Source: Runella sp.
Lineage (GTDB): Bacteria > Bacteroidota > Bacteroidia > Cytophagales > Spirosomataceae
Assembly: GCA_023254175.1 (NCBI GenBank)
Contig: JALQYJ010000112.1
Location: forward strand, 1 to 53,019
Direction: 5' to 3'
DNA length: 53,019 nt
Shown here piece by piece: positions 52,635 through 53,019 of the stretch; the stretch's first letter is position 1; each line of letters starts with the position of its first letter. The position numbers were made by a program, and so were the translations under genes. The notes below the pieces were generated by a model. It did no database searches. It was not told the DNA's origin and saw only the letters and a list, made by a program, of their open reading frames with translations.

Positions 52635-52667
52635 ACCTGACGACAGAAAATGTTGTCAGGTTTTTTT
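52635..52667 (+). terminator. prfA terminator
   Basis: ACCTGACGACA (52635-52645), loop GAAAA, TGTTGTCAGG (52651-52660) pairs over 10 bp with one G-U pair and is followed by T7. It ends the prfA transcript. Confidence 0.85.
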
Positions 52668-52741
52668 GTACCTCATAGTAGGGAGCATAACAGATTTTCG
52701 TTAGATTTCGTAGTTTTTGTTCCCCTTTATCATCTTCTCAC

Positions 52742-52944
52742 ATGGAAAAGAAAATTACCAAACATTACACCAATGGCGAAATAACGGTTGTATGGCAACC
52801 GCACTTATGGAAGAAAGTACCATCGCTATTGTAGAACAAATCCAGAAATGTCCTTCGGTGGCATTATCTTATTTTATGCATACCCAAGTAGAAGAGCCTG
52901 TGGAAGTGGGCAGCGAAACCATCGTCAAAATAAGGATAAACTAA
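52742..52944 (+). pseudogene. Broken Fer4_19 (YjdI-like) iron-sulfur domain gene
   Basis: From the ATG at 52742 the frame reads MEKKITKHYTNGEITVVWQP and HL, the start of the YjdI/Fer4_19 divergent [4Fe-4S] family. It then runs into a stop. The family's C-terminal part, EESTIAIVEQIQKCPSVALS and YFM, continues in another frame to a stop at 52944. The middle segment that normally carries the CIHSGxC and RPW motifs is missing, so about 60-90 bases were lost with a frameshift. Three of the four cysteines are gone, and the protein would not bind a cluster. Confidence 0.6.
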
Positions 52945-52954
52945 TAGTACATTC

Positions 52955-52962
52955 GACCTTTG
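52955..52962 (+). promoter_or_regulatory. Candidate promoter for the gene at the window end
   Basis: GACCTTTG is identical to the -7 boxes of the rplC leader. It lies 43 bases before the ATG at 53005. No clear -33 box is seen. Confidence 0.3.
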
Positions 52963-53004
52963 CGAGCGTACTTTTCTAAAACCCGAACTATCTAATCTAC
53001 CCCT

Positions 53005-53019
53005 ATGAACTCACCTTCT
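53005..53019 (+). CDS. Start of a further gene (cut by the window)
   Basis: An ATG at 53005 opens a frame of only five codons (MNSPS) before the window ends. A GACCTTTG promoter-like box lies 43 bases upstream, which is the main reason to mention it. Nothing can be said about the product. Confidence 0.3.

Noticed and set aside
1-53019. CRISPR arrays, tRNA, rRNA or riboswitches
   Set aside because: No regularly spaced repeats, cloverleaf-like segments or known riboswitch cores were noticed, including upstream of the Mo genes and carA. Reading by eye cannot exclude a divergent one.

Overview
The window looks like a chromosomal segment from a member of the Bacteroidota, most likely order Cytophagales (a Runella/Spirosoma-like lineage is plausible; I cannot fix the genus). 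The signs are promoters of the TTTG / TAnnTTTG type, few Shine-Dalgarno sequences, two proteases with C-terminal type IX secretion sorting domains, a fused SecDF, zinc-free L36, S14 and S4 plus type B L31, and many lipoproteins and outer-membrane beta-barrels. Many apparent long starts are GTG/TTG or overlap neighbours, so several starts were moved to internal ATGs.

Layout. (1) 1-9733, minus strand: a run of nine envelope genes. They are a cut-off secreted protein, an NlpC/P60-DUF2135 lipoprotein, a barrel protein, an M43 metalloprotease lipoprotein, a second barrel protein, an OmpA protein, a secreted NTF2-like candidate, a von Willebrand A lipoprotein, and an OmpA protein with its barrel at the C-terminus. 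Four of them share a short beta-rich module behind the signal peptide. (2) 9734-10687: a decayed zone with an insertion-sequence remnant and a frameshifted gene. (3) 10688-12309: a lipoprotein overlapping an acetoacetate-decarboxylase-like protein, and a small secreted protein. (4) 12484-18412: secDF, a 58-residue membrane protein, xylulokinase and an alpha/beta hydrolase. (5) 18426-29070, minus strand: molybdopterin oxidoreductase, two tandem T9SS subtilases, a YheT-type hydrolase and MobA, closely spaced and possibly one transcript. (6) 29202-34199: L31, a dehydrogenase, a bile-acid-symporter-family transporter, a carboxylesterase and carA.

(7) 34319-49703, minus strand: the S10-spc-alpha ribosomal protein supercluster from rplC to rplQ, including secY, map, infA and rpoA. 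It starts at rplC without rpsJ. A tandem-promoter leader with an attenuator-like terminator lies in front of it, internal promoters lie before rpsH and probably secY, and nearly every wide spacer from infA to rplQ carries a hairpin soon after the preceding stop codon. L17 carries an extra helix-hairpin-helix domain. (8) 50144-53019, plus strand: an outer-membrane barrel, a probable broken gene, prfA with its terminator, a broken Fer4_19 (YjdI-like) gene, and the first codons of another gene.

Working together: the ribosomal block makes ribosomes and their translocon (SecY, with SecDF nearby), which export the many lipoproteins, barrels and T9SS proteases encoded here. MobA could supply the guanylylated cofactor to the molybdopterin enzyme upstream in the same run. 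The most unusual features are the envelope cassette with its shared module, the rplC leader, the hairpin series in the alpha operon and the L17 fusion. No CRISPR array, tRNA, rRNA or intact mobile element was seen.
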